Below, in pieces: positions 24,930 to 36,929 of a stretch of 64,000 nt of DNA. Below the pieces are notes generated by a model. It was not told the origin of the DNA. It worked only from the letters and a program-made list of their open reading frames with translations, and made no database searches. The stretch is from Tamarix chinensis. Taxonomy: Eukaryota > Streptophyta > Magnoliopsida > Caryophyllales > Tamaricaceae. The stretch spans positions 10,721,786 to 10,785,785 of the forward strand of contig CM060174.1 in assembly GCA_030549775.1 (NCBI GenBank). The letters run 5' to 3'. Position numbers and translations under genes: made by a program. Every line of letters starts with the position of its first letter. Position 1 is the stretch's first letter.

Positions 24930-25085
24930 TAGTTGACTAGTGGTGTAAACCAATCAACTGGTATGTTATTTTCAGCCTAGTTTTTGGGTTAGGGTAACTA
25001 GTTGACTTGTTATAGGAAATCAATCAACTGGTAGAGTTAGACGATGGGTAAACTAGATCGATTGATTGGTTCACTTGACCTGAGC
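24930..25085 (+). repeat. Cluster of ACTAGTTGAC / CAATCAACTGG words
   Basis: The words CTAGTTGACTAGTGG, CCAATCAACTGGTA, CTAGTTGACTTGTTA, CAATCAACTGGTAG and CGATTGATTGGTTCAC follow one another. A second cluster with the same words lies at about 26260-26520 in the same LTR. Confidence 0.55.
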
Positions 25086-26259
25086 AATTTTTTAGTTCGA
25101 TTTGAAATGAAAATTTATTCCAATAATATTGAATATTAGTAATTAAGCTCCAAAATTTTTTCTAAATCATCTTTAATGATTTGTAAACGTTAACCCGAGC
25201 ATTTATCTACCTTGAATGGATTTGGGGAACCAAATTTATTAAAGAGTGATTAATGATATCATCACCATCATCATGTTCCTCCTTTTATTGTATATCTTCT
25301 ATGTGTATCAATTCTAACAATTTTATCTTCAAAACCTCAAAAAATATTTTATTATTGTCTCCCTCTCCTTTTTTTTTCCTTTTCTCTTCATGTGTTTCTA
25401 AAATTACATGATGTATTGCCCTAGAACTCCTCACCTATCACCATTTTGGCTATAGGAGAGGTCAACTTTGTTATCTTCTAAAATTTGCCTAAAGTTGCCC
25501 GAATTTGAGTGGGAGAGTTATAATTTTGAGCTATGTAACCTGTTATCCTCCATTCCCCATCAGATATTTGCCTCATTATTAAACCATACCCATTTTTTCC
25601 ATGTTCTCTCTCAACCATTGAAACCCCATTTTCTCCCTCTTCCATCTCCACTTGTCTTCTCCTATCTACTTCTGATTTTCTACATCTTTTCTAATCCTTC
25701 CTTTAACTTTTTCTTGTTTTAATATTAAACAAGATAGATTCTGATTTAGGAAAATATTGAAGGATTGAGTCCTTTCCTTGGTTTTCTCGTTTGGTAAAGG
25801 TTTTGTTTTCTAATATTCCTAACCTTTTATTTTTTATGTATATAATATTTGAAGGAGTTTTACGGAGTTTTAATCTCCTATTTTGAAGGTGTTCTAGGTC
25901 TAGACATTTCAATTAAGGATTTTGTATACCTTGTGTGATTTTGCTAAGCTTCACTTGAGGTAATTCATTCTTACATTGTGATGTGAGGCAATAGATCATG
26001 TGGGTTGATGTAGGTTTTGTAAATTTTTTCTTTGTATGTGAACATGCATAATAGTAGCAATTCTTGTTGCAAAGCATGCATTGAGTTTTGTTATTGTGGG
26101 AAAAAATGTGAATTATATGCATGTATGTTGATGATTGATTGGAAATGTAGCATGAATAATATTAGTTTTGCAAGTGCCCAATGATATATATGTGGTATGG
26201 ATGATGTTAGAGGTTTAAATCTACATATGAAAACACGTGCAAATCCTTTTGTATAAACC

Positions 26260-26520
26260 AATTGATCTGTTTGGTCAAATTGATCAACTAGTTACTAGAA
26301 TAGTTGGATGGTTAACCCAACCTATTTATTGGTTTATCTTTGGAAATATTTTTTTTGGTCTCAACTTGAACCCATTATATTGTATGGTTAGACCGATCAA
26401 CTTATATCTGTAATAGTCAATTAGTTAGGCCATCCCATCAACTAGTTTCAGAAAGGGTGCTAGTGTTTGGCCGTGCCAAACTGATTGATGAGTCTTTAGA
26501 ATCAATCAATTGCTTTCAAC
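26260..26520 (+). repeat. Second cluster of CAATTGATC / ATCAACTAGT words
   Basis: CCAATTGATCTG, ATTGATCAACTAGTTACTAG, GACCGATCAACTTAT, CCCATCAACTAGTTTC, ACTGATTGATGAG and AATCAATCAATTGC occur within 260 bp, in both orientations. Confidence 0.5.
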
Positions 26521-27325
26521 TAAAATTTTTTCTTTGATAATTTTTAACCTTGTAAGAGTTTGGGACTTGATATTATTTCATGGCATAATTCTTGGTTTTT
26601 GGAAATCTTCTCATTAGCACGAATTAAAGAATTCAAATGATGGGTTAAATTATTTAAGTGATGATGATATTAGTACTAAGTACCCTTGATGGGCTATGAT
26701 CGATAACTTGAAAATTTATTTGGTCATGATTAGCTTTTATATGCTATATGGGCCTTATTTAGTATATGGTTTGATGCATAAAACAATAATCACTTAAGTA
26801 GAATATCATAGAACAATATATGAAATTATTGAAATATCCCAAAATCCTAATTTTCGAAATTACGGCCAAATAAGCAATTATTAGGAAAATCAATTATATA
26901 AATTCAGTTATTAAAATTTAGAGAATTAATAAGGTAAATTAAGAGGAAAATAATAAAGAATTTAATTTGAAGAAAATTTGGGTATTTTCCTAATTAGTAT
27001 GGAGGTTAAGAAAATTTATCTAAAATAGTCTAACTAAGCAAAAAGGGAATTTATTTAATATTTTATAAATATTAATATTCTAAACAGCCCAAAAATATTC
27101 TCAATAATTTATGCAAAATCCAAAACCCTAAATAAAAAATTTTCTCTTTTCCTTTCCGTCATTTTCCTTTCTTCCTTTTCTTTTTTCCCTCTTCCCCCGT
27201 CGGTTGGGCCTCTCCCCGCGGCCCAAACTTCTTTTCTTTTCCTTTCTCCTTCCCCCGCGGCCCAGCGTCGTTCGCTGGCTGACGCTTGAGTGCGACGCCG
27301 CATTTTACTCTTCGATCCGCTGAAG

Positions 27326-27450
27326 CGCCGCGTCACGATTAATGAGCCTTATAGCCGTTGCCAGCCAACGACACGATGCTGCGTCTCGACCTGATAAATA
27401 ATGAAACGGCGCGTCGAGATTAGGAACGTTATAACCGTTGCCGACCAGCC
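27326..27450 (+). repeat. GC-rich tandem duplication upstream of the LTR TATA box
   Basis: GCGTCACGATTAATGAGCC and TTATAGCCGTTGCC (from 27326) are repeated about 80 bp later as GCGTCGAGATTAGGAACG and TTATAACCGTTGCC (from 27408). The minus LTR at 59011-64000 has a matching pair at about 63445-63590. The location 330-460 bp before the TATA box suggests enhancer-like sites. Confidence 0.5.
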
Positions 27451-27787
27451 GGTTTCTCCCCTTTCTTTTCTTCCCTGGACCGCCGGTCCACCCTGCCTGT
27501 CTTCTTCCTCCCTGACCTGCGCCGCGTCCTGTAGTCGACGCCTGCCGCGCGATCTTCGCCGACAGCCACCAGCGCCGACCGTCCTCCCTTGCCTCCCTGT
27601 CGTTTTCTTTTCCTTTTTCGACCCCAACAAGCTCCACAGCTCCCCTTCCCGCGTGCCCATCTCTTTCCCTTTTCTTCTCCCCCTCCCCGACCCAACTTGC
27701 CATGGCAGGACCTGCCGCCTGCCGGCCAGCCTGGCGCCTGCACCCCCCTTTTGTCTTCTTCCCCTGGCCTTGCCCGACCACCCTACC

Positions 27788-27795
27788 TATAAATA
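27788..27795 (+). promoter_or_regulatory. Putative LTR TATA box
   Basis: CCTATAAATACCCCC lies about 960 bp inside LTR 26830-31799, between a GC-rich zone and a pyrimidine-rich leader. The same box occurs at the matching place in the minus copy (63095-63102). Confidence 0.55.
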
Positions 27796-28465
27796 CCCCC
27801 ATTGATCACCTGGGTTCGGGATTTGGAACCCCGAAACCCTAAGTTTGCTCCCTCTCGCCGCCGCCCCATCAGACGCGTCGACCGCCGCCTTCCCCCAATG
27901 CTGCCGGTCGAACGCCGCCCAGAACCCCACCTTGCACCACCCTCCACCTAACGAAGCCCTCCTCAGCCCTCGATTTTCCCTACACGTGCCGCCCTGGCCG
28001 TGCAAAATAGCCACCCCGAGCAGCCCCTTTCAACCCCTCGCCGCCCTTGCGCCGCCTTCCACCGCCAACCCAACCGCCACCAGCGCCTCCTCCACCCTCC
28101 AAAATGTCCAGCAGACCTCCTTCTACCTTCCCCTACCTCCATCTTTCCCTGCCTTCCTCTCCTCCTTCCTCCCTCATCTTCCACCTCTCTCCACCACCCT
28201 CGGCCGCCGCCACCGCCGCGGCGCACCGTCACCCCTTGCCACGCCACCACCCTCACTCCACTCCCCTTCACCTGTTGTTTCTTTCCCCACCTCAAACTCC
28301 TCCTTTTCCCTTCCCATCTAACCGCCACCTCCATCTTTCCCCCTCTTCTCCTCCTCCACCGCCGCCGCCGTCGCCGCCACGCGCCGCGTTCGGACCACCA
28401 CCGACCCTAGGTGGTTCTCCACTCATCCAAACCCTAATACCCCTTTTATATAACTACTACTATTT

Positions 28466-28494
28466 TCTACCAATATTAATACTATTACTATTAC

Positions 28495-28528
<34 letters not shown>

Positions 28529-28541
28529 TCATTACTATCAC

Positions 28542-28574
<33 letters not shown>

Positions 28575-28590
28575 CATTATTATCATTATT
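28466..28590 (+). repeat. (ATT)n microsatellite
   Basis: TATTACTATTATT runs give way to a nearly perfect ATT repeat with a few CAC interruptions. Confidence 0.9.
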
Positions 28591-28986
28591 ATGGTCACCA
28601 TCATTAATGTTCTTATTTTCTTACTACTACTAACATCCCTTTTAAACCCTAACCGGTATTATACTTAACTTTGGTCTTATTGTTATTAGTATTAACATTT
28701 TATCATTATTATTTCTATTACCTTACTAAGGTTATTATTATTAATACTTAACCACACTAGGTTATTGTTATTGTTATTATTATTGCTAGGGTTATTATGA
28801 TTATTATTACTATTATTATCATCATTATTAGTATTATTACTATTATCATTATCACCCTTAGGAATAGTTTACTTGTAATATTGTGACCTTATAATATTAT
28901 TATTTCAAACCTAACACCATTGTTAGACTTAATCTTAAAAACGCTAGAGTTATATTACTTGAAACATAAGTGTCACTATTAGTAGT

Positions 28987-28987
28987 C

Positions 28988-29053
<66 letters not shown>
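28987..29053 (+). repeat. (TTA)n microsatellite
   Basis: An almost unbroken run of about 22 TTA units in LTR 26830-31799. The uninterrupted state suggests recent expansion. Confidence 0.95.
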
Positions 29054-29054
<1 letters not shown>

Positions 29055-30569
29055 CACTATTTTACTATGACTAGTGAACACTAGTATTATAAGAATGGAA
29101 CTAATGGGCTTAATAAAATAAGTGTAACAATGAGTATCATAAATAACTATATTTTGACTACTAATATTTAGTATACTAATCCTAAGGTAAAAACCCTAGT
29201 TTTTGTATAACACCCTCTTTAGTAATAAAAACTCTAATCCTAAACTAGAATGAGGAATTGTGGTACTTATAAGGGAAACTAATACTTAGCATTTCCCCCC
29301 TTTTATAGGTAATCCTGACCAAAGCCCTAAGGAGTTAGAGGAGCGTGCTCCAAGCCCGGCGTCGCCTTAGGTAAGGATGAAGCTATGGCCTTTGTGTGAT
29401 GTGTGACCTCTATGTTTTGAATGTTGTATATGCCATGCTATGTCGTGTATTATATGATTGTGGGAAACTTGTCTTATGTAGCGCAGCTTGGAGATTGAGG
29501 TATGTTTGTATGTGTTTCCTATGGCATGAGCATGACATGTATATGTATGATGTTTATGAGGTGATATGATATAACCCTCTAGGACATGCATGCTAGGGTG
29601 ATTGTTATGATGATATGGGAATGAAAGGATAAAAAGGAAATAAATGGGAAGTGAGTTCACTAAGGGGGATATGAGGTTGACCTAAGTACCTCATGATCCA
29701 TGAGAGAAGATTTAATAAGGGAGGAATGACCAAAATAAAAGAGAGTTGGGGAACCATGCATGGGAGTTGTAAAATTTGCATGGTGACTTGGGTTGTTTGC
29801 ATGGGATGGCTAAATCTTGCATGGGGGCGAATCTTATGTGAGAAAAGTTGAATTATGGTGTAAATAAGAGAATGGGAGAGTTGTGGAGCGATGGGAGACT
29901 TGGGATGAAAAATAGTACGTAGGTTGGCGCAAGGGTGTATAAGAAATCCGATTAGGGTTTTTGGGAGAAAATGGAAAGTAGGGAAGTACAAAAGTAAGAA
30001 TGATTAAGGAAGGGTGGAGTATGGGTTAGAGTGAGATTTCATTTATATAAAAGGTGAGTATGGGTTCCCACATGGAAGAAGAGACTTTGGGATGAAAAGA
30101 GAGAGGTTACTTGTGGGAGAAGAAAGGTACTAAGGTTGCGGGGATCAACTAGGGTTTTCATGGTTATGTGCTGAATCGAAAGGTAAAGTGATATGTTTTG
30201 GGAGAGGATCTAATTGAGGTAAGATGTGGGGCGTTGAATGAGGTAAAGGTAGCGTAAGTGGGAGAGGGTTGGGCCACATCGGCCCAATTAGGGTTTTCAA
30301 GGGGAAACCCTAGGGGGTGATGGGAGGTGGAGTTGATGTCATGAGTGTAGGGCCTAACCCACACCCGTAGGGGTTGACTCTTTCATCTAAGGGTAAGTGT
30401 AAAGGGAATGGATGTCGGGGTGTGATAAGGGGCGCAGGAGTCTCAAGATATGGGACGGGCCCCCTGGGGAGGATAGACGTAGAGGGTAGTTGATATGCAT
30501 GTCAAGGGTGGAAAGCTTTATTTGATAAGATACGAATAAGATACTAATTACTTAAAGAGTAAGATTGTT

Positions 30570-31112
30570 GAGCCAGGCCCAGACCAATCCACAGGCATAA
30601 TAGTGGCCAGGTGCCGGGGTGCCCTGGAGACCGATCCACCGGCATATAATAGTGGTTAGGTGCGTTCTTCCCTATACGTGACCGATCCACCGGCTATAAT
30701 AGTGGGGGATCCCGAGCTCAACAAACCAAACAGTATGTTGTAATTAAATCATGGGAAAGATACTATATACTTACAATGGAATACCATGAGAGTCGGGGCC
30801 AGACCAATCCACCGGCGTATAATAGTGGTTAGGTGCGTTCTGCCCTATAAGTGACCGATCCACCGGCTATAATAGTGGGGTTCCCGTACTTGCATGGATT
30901 AACAAAGATTATGGTGTGAAATGACTTACAAATAAATCATGGAAAGATACGTTATAATCACAGTGAAACACTATGAAAGTCGGGGCCAGACCGATCCACC
31001 GGCATAATAGTGGCCAGGAGCGTTCTGCCCTGGAGACCGATCCACCGGCATAAAATAGTGGTTAGGTGCGTTCTGCCCTATAAGTGACCGATCCACCGGC
31101 TATAATAGTGGG
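30570..31112 (+). repeat. TATAATAGTGG motif array (8 copies)
   Basis: Eight copies near CCACCGGCTATAATAGTGG arranged in three blocks. Each block ends in a copy followed by GGGGATCCCGAGCTC or GGGGTTCCCG. Blocks are separated by text with AAATCATGGGAAAGATACTA and GAGTCGGGGCCAGACC. Confidence 0.85.
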
Positions 31113-31654
31113 GTTCCCGCACTCTCATGGATTCATAACGATTATGATGCGAATCGGCTATAATTATCAGAGTTATGAAAAGAAGAAGTTGGATTGGACC
31201 ATAACCGACCTACATCATCCATAATATTACATGTTGCTTATGTGTTTGTGTTGTGCATGTTATGTTGTATGATGGTATGCTTGGCCTTAGCGCACCTGCG
31301 CCCTTACTCAGTATTGGACCCATACTGATACTACCTTGATTGAATGGGTCATGTGATGATCCACCGATGGTGGGGAGCAGACTTCCTGTGCAGGTTTATG
31401 ATCGGGTACTATCTTGGGGTGGAAGGCTTGACTTGAGTGAGTAGGCGATCCGGATAGTGATCCTTTTTGGGGATTGTTTTGTTAGCTATATTTTGTATTA
31501 CGTTTCCCGTTTTTAAAGAAAAAGCATTATGGGGTTGTAATCCTAAATTGTATTCAAACTTTTGTTTGACTTATATCTTATTAACGATTTATGCTAAATG
31601 TCATCTTGCGTTTTATGATAATTCGTACTTATTGATGATCGGATTTAGCCTTAG

Positions 31655-31700
31655 CACTTAGTACTGGAACGGTAGGAATGAACTGGTCTGGTACTAAGTG
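31655..31700 (+). other. Conserved LTR 3' hairpin
   Basis: CACTTAGTACTGG (31655-31667) and CTGGTACTAAGTG (31688-31700) pair at all 13 positions (two G-U type) around a 20-nt loop, 99 bp before the LTR end. Confidence 0.75.
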
Positions 31701-32826
31701 TGGTGGTAATACCCCCAAGTTTACGGTTTTAATTCTTTTGCTTCCGCTAACCTTTTGATTTAAACGAAATTTTTCAGTAGTAAATTTGGGGGTGTTACAA
31801 TTATCGTATTCTTGATTAGCAACAGTGGGTTAGTCTCCCTTCGGGTGTTTTTATTACTTTTAGGCACCTTTGGTCAGAATCTTAGTTGATTCCGTTTCTG
31901 TTCCTACATTAGACACTAATGATGTGCTAGAAGGTATTGATATTAAAGGCTATAGTGAATTCGGTCGGACTTTTATGTCCATTGGTAGTTCCTTAGATTT
32001 TTCCAAACGTATGTCCTCTTATTATTGGTTTGACTTTAATAGGTACTGAAAGACCATGGGAGATGATCCAACTCATTGATTAAAGAAAAAAAATAGTCAT
32101 ATAACATTATGATTAAAAAAAATCTCATGAATGATTAAATGGAATGGAACATAGAGTTTATTGAAGTAGCTAGCATCCTTGGCATGTTACTTCACATGTT
32201 TATATGTTAATATCCATGATTCTAAAATTTTATGGTTAGCATGATAATTCATGAATTCCCTACACTTGGTGTGAAGAATGAAATTTTCATGAATTTACAT
32301 GCCTACAATTGAGCATGATGTCATCTACTTCCATATGCATATATAGAATACCATGTTAGTAAAGTACATGAGTTGGTATGTTATTATATAAACATGTTAA
32401 TGTGTGTTATCATAAATTATATGCCTATTATCACCTTAAGTGCATCACAAACTTCCATGATAAAGTAACTTGATATACTCAGTACGTAGCGTATTAACAT
32501 GCCCATTTAATCAGTTGCTTACTCAATCACATGAGTATAAGACTTTGTATATGTAGGTAATGGTGGCCAATGGCCAACCAATTTATATGTTGGGCGTAGG
32601 TCAATCAAGCATATACATTCTTGTAGTGGTCTTTTTTTTTGTTCCATGAGAGACCTAAAATTTTATGTGTTTCACCTTATTTTAGTGATCACTCTCTTTA
32701 TACATTTTTCGTTTGTTTTAGACTTGATATGGTCTTGGTTTTGTAAATCCTAAGTATTTCATATTTTATGTTACCTATTTTGTGCACTATGTTTCTTTTG
32801 TTTTGTTGGTTCGATACTTAGCCTTA

Positions 32827-32872
32827 TATATAACATGGGATGAAAGGTAAGACACATATCCAATGTTAGATA
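32827..32872 (+). other. Conserved LTR 3' hairpin, changed stem
   Basis: TATATAACATGGG (32827-32839) and CCAATGTTAGATA (32860-32872) pair at 11 of 13 positions with a 20-nt loop, 91 bp before the end. The stem sequence differs at most places from the CACTTAGTACC type, yet pairing is kept. Confidence 0.65.
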
Positions 32873-33681
32873 CGGTGGTACTCTATATTTATTAGGATTG
32901 TTTTTACATTTTTGTGCATTTTAAAAAATAAAAATTTTCTATAGTGAAAAATTGGGGTATTATAGTAACTCATTTATAAAAATATTTTCAAGCTTATTCT
33001 TACATTTCCCTTGGAAAATATTTTCATCATTTACGATAAATTGCAATTTATGAGATTTTTGGTTCTAAGATATTTCTCACTCGTTTTGGCTTATCGAAAA
33101 ATTATTCTTACTTCTAAAAATATTCTAAGCTTAGATAAGAGTCCCAAACAATTTTAATTTTATTCGTCCATTCTAAAATTTGAAGTCATAGAAATTTCAG
33201 TTTTCAGTGATGAACAAATTATGAAGTCAAATATTTTTATATATTTGAATTAATATCATTTTTCCACATCCATTCATACCCGTTTAGACCTTTCATTAAT
33301 TGTTTTGCTTGTTTATGGAAAAATGTATTTTCGTGGATTATCTAATTTTACCTTTTTTGCTCATTTTCCATCCTTGAAACTTCAACCCAACTCTAATACC
33401 CAATATTATTTTTATATATTTGGGTTTCTAATATTTTTACACATCATCCCATAAAATTTTATACTTTTTGGGATTCATTTGTTATTTTTCTTAATAAATC
33501 CCTATTTTCTAATATTTATATCTGTATACTATCCTAAAAATTGTGAAATACCTATCCTAGATTCTTCTAGTTGGCATGTGTGTAACACCCCTAAAATTTA
33601 CTATTGAAAAATTTTGTTTTATTAAAAAGAATTAGCGGAAGCGAAATAATAAAACTGTGAATTCTAGGGATATTACCGCCA

Positions 33682-33727
33682 CACTTAGTACCAGACCGGC
33701 TCACTCATACCGTTCCAGTACCAAGTG
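33682..33727 (-). other. Conserved LTR 3' hairpin (minus LTR)
   Basis: CACTTAGTACCAG (33682-33694) and CCAGTACCAAGTG (33715-33727) form a 13-position stem with G-U type pairs and a 20-nt loop, 101 bp from the LTR end. Confidence 0.75.
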
Positions 33728-34317
33728 CTAAGGCTAAAAGAGAAAAATACAACTTGCGAGAAACTCAAACCAATGATTAAATCAGAGTAGCACAAGTAAA
33801 CCCTTTATAAGAGTATAATCCACCGGTGGTTGTTATAAAACAACAAATACATTGAAGTTGTGTATGTAAAGGAGACAGAGTAAAACCCTAATAATCCCAG
33901 ATAGCTCCTTACGCTCTTTCCCTCGGGCCCGCTTGAATAGCACCTGAAAATGACCTGCAAGGAACACTGCCCATTGAATAGGTAGGGACCCCACGAATGG
34001 AACCCTTTAGTACTACGGTACTAGGTAACCCTTTAAAACACACTTAAAAACAGGCCCGTAATGTAACACACGATACACCACTATATTCATAGATCACGAC
34101 AGGTGTAAACATAATATTCAGATCCATACATTCACATATTCAACAAGTCAATCAGATATTAATGATGTATACGTAACATTTACTTTCGTACATTCGCATA
34201 CTTAACAAGTCAACCAAATATTAATAGGCCATAATGAATAATCGATACTTTTAGGGTCTTAAGGCCATTAGTCCATCATTAATCAATCATCTCGGATTAT
34301 AAATATCCGTGCGAGTG

Positions 34318-34650
34318 CGGGAACCCTACTATTATAGCCGGTGGATCGGTCACTTATAGGGCAGAACCCACCTAACCACTATTATATGTTGGCGGATTGG
34401 TCTCTAGGGTAAAACGCTCCTGGCCACTATTATACCTGTGGATCGGTCTGACCCTGACTCTCATAGTGTTCCACTATAAGTACTTTGTGTCTTTTACATG
34501 TCTTAACAAATTAGGGTTTGGTTTATTGAGCTTGGGATCCCCCACTATTATAATCGGTGTATCAGTCACTTATAGGGTAGAACACACCTAACTACTATTA
34601 TATGTTGGTGGATCGGTCTCTAGGGCACCTGACCACTATTATGCCGGTGG
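34318..34650 (-). repeat. TATAATAGTGG motif array (6 copies, minus)
   Basis: Six copies on the minus strand, seen on plus as CCACTATTATAGCCGGTGG variants, in two blocks of three separated by a GGTTTATTGAGCTTGGGATC link. Confidence 0.8.
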
Positions 34651-35084
34651 ATTAGTCTGTGCCTGGCTCAATAATCTTCCACTTTACATGATTAGTGTTT
34701 TACCGTATCTTATTCAGGAGATTTCACCCTAAACATGCATGGCTAACTATATCCACACTTATCCTCCCAAGAGGACCCATGTAATCCCCTAAAATTTCAG
34801 GAAACCTGTAATTTAATAAATAGCTTTTATTTGAAATAAATTAGCTTTTAAAATTATTTAGTTTAATTATTTTATGGATTTTTGAGTATATAAATTTGGA
34901 TAGGAATATTTGATAAATTAAAATAAATATTTTATTATTTTATCATATTATTTTTATTTAAATAATTTTTCAAACTAATATTTTACTAAAATTATCCTTT
35001 TTGAACCAATATATATTAAATTATTAAATTAAATAATTTATCAAAATATTACATTTTATTATTTTATAAATTAAACTAAATTAT

Positions 35085-36180
35085 TTTCCCTATTTTCCCA
35101 TTCTCCTTTTTCCCTTTTCTTTCTCCCCTTTTCTTCTTTTTCTTCTTTCTTTCCTTTTCCCTTTTTTTTTTCCTTCGGGCCGCCCTCCGGGCCTACCTCC
35201 CTTCTCCCCCATGTGATTGGGCCTCCAACCCACTCCCTCCCCTCTTCTCCTTTCCCCTGGCATAGCAGCCCAACTCCACCCCTCTTGTCTTTCTTTCCTT
35301 TTCTCCCTAGCACCTAGGCCAACCCAACTTCTTTTTCCCCCCTGTACCGGCCTACTTCCTCCCTCTCCCTTTCTTTCTTTCTTCTTTTCCACCTACCTCG
35401 ACCCAACAACCCCGATCGGTCCCCGTCGCCATGACTGCCACTGCCTGCAGCCTCCCGCTGCCACCTCCTATAACCACCACCGCCACTACCTGCCTTCTTC
35501 CTCGCTCTCTCTACCCTGCCCCTTTTTTTCATCATTTTGGAAATCGGGTAGTCTTGCACCCTATCCCGCATGGCCACCCTTTCCTCTCGTTCGTCACCCT
35601 CTCCCTACCACCCTACGACCCCCTAACACCCTAAACGCTGCCACCCGATCAGCCACCTATCCCTCTATCCTCCCTCTTCTTTTTCTTACCCTCACCAGCC
35701 CTTCATGCCCCATATTTTCGAGCCTTCTTCTCCTTCCCTGACCTCCTTCTCTCATTTTCTTCTCCTCCCATTTCCACCCCTATTTTTGTATGCAGCTACC
35801 CTCCGCCGCTCCAATTGCCGCACCACCCACTACCACCCAATACCTTAGCCCTACACCACCACAAGACCACCCAAGCCACCCTTGAGCCCCTGCAGTTCCT
35901 CCTTCCCCCCTCTTCTTTTCCTCCCTTATCGGCAGCCCACCTACAACCTCATAGTTTGTCGCCGTCTAGCCACCTCTGCCACCACCTAAACCACCATTCA
36001 ACTCCCTACAACCTCCTCTACGACCCCCACACCTTCTTTTCCCGAAACCAGCCCCTGCACCCCTCTATTTTTGCCGCTCTTGGCCACCAACAACCCATCC
36101 CAAGCCTCCACCTACACCCCCTCTTCACTCCTGCACCCTTCCCTCGCCTCCCATCCTCCCCCACCCTCCCTCTTTTCTAG
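35085..36180 (+). repeat. 1.1-kb pyrimidine-rich tract in LTR
   Basis: Dense C+T with CCACC words; equivalent to 18101-19500. The Pro-rich open frames are composition artefacts. Confidence 0.75.
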
Positions 36181-36929
36181 CCTAAAGACCCCAACTCGAA
36201 AATAGCCATTATCCCTTCCTTTCACCCCCTCTTCAAGCCTTCCTCTTTTTATTTTTGCATGCAGCTCATGCTGCATAAGCAGGATGATTTGCTGCATTTA
36301 TTGGCCCATTTTTATTAATAATTTTAAGGTATGATAACATTTAAGTTAATTATTTCCTTAAGTAAAATTTATAAAGTCTTATGCTTTAATTTTCTTATTT
36401 CTAATATAATAAATATTGATATTATTTTTAAGTATTGGTTTTGCTAATCAAAGCTTGAATCTTTAACCTGAATACTGGTAAGATTCAATTTTACGGGATC
36501 TAAGGTAATCGTTAAACCCCACTTAAACACACGAATATACGTATGTTAGCATATTAGGATTTTTAATATGTTATTATGCTTGATATTTGTGATTTAATAT
36601 AATATATATATTTGTTTGTATTGATTGATAAAAAAGAAAGTATGCTAGTTTATATGCTATGTGTGGAAATGTTGCATAAGGGAAGAGCTTGATTATTAAT
36701 GAAAGTATTAAGTACTTATCCATGCCATTTTATGTTATTGTGACCATTTATACATGAATAATATTATTGTGAGCCCTAGGGACATTTTAGTAATATTTCT
36801 TGTGCTAGAATGTGGCCTAATATGTGTGGGTGCTAATAAGTATTATATTAAAATATAATGGTTGGTGGAGTTAGATATTGTTAATGGAGTATTAATATTA
36901 TTATTCTTTGTGGTAATGTTAATTTAATA

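Larger units (their letters stand above)
27120..28425 (+). repeat. Pyrimidine/CCG-rich tract of LTR family A
   Basis: Strong C+T excess on the plus strand with many CCACC, GCCGCC and CTCC words. The Pro/Ser/His-rich open frames on plus and Arg/Gly-rich frames on minus are composition artefacts. Confidence 0.7.
26830..31799 (+). mobile_element. Complete solo LTR, family A, 4970 bp, perfect TSD
   Basis: It runs from TGAAATATCCCAAAATCC (26830) to AAATTTGGGGGTGTTACA (31799) and is flanked by ATTAT on both sides (26825-26829; 31800-31804). In order: AT-rich start, GC-rich duplicated piece, TATA box, pyrimidine-rich tract, TTA microsatellites, TATAATAGTGG arrays and the terminal hairpin. The lack of internal region, primer-binding site or pol, together with the flanking duplication, makes a solo LTR the natural reading. 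A non-autonomous element that moves as a single unit cannot be excluded. Confidence 0.85.
24782..32963 (+). mobile_element. LTR, family D (3.2 kb net), containing a nested LTR
   Basis: It starts TATAACACCCCAAAAATTAGG (a TG to TA change at the tip) and ends AAAAATTGGGGTATTATA. LTR 26830-31799 plus its duplicated ATTAT is inserted in it. The end has the usual hairpin and GGTGGTACTC phrase, but the body differs from other families: it has clusters of ATCAACTAGT/ACTAGTTGAC words instead of the TATAATAGTGG motif. No coding region is visible. Confidence 0.6.

Noticed and set aside
30687..31110. TATAAT words as bacterial -10 boxes
   Set aside because: They are part of a conserved 19-bp motif in eukaryotic DNA, with no -35 or gene behind them.
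22520..31112. CRISPR-like regularly spaced repeats
   Set aside because: The TATAATAGTGG copies are spaced evenly but the spacers are themselves repeated and the setting is a plant LTR.
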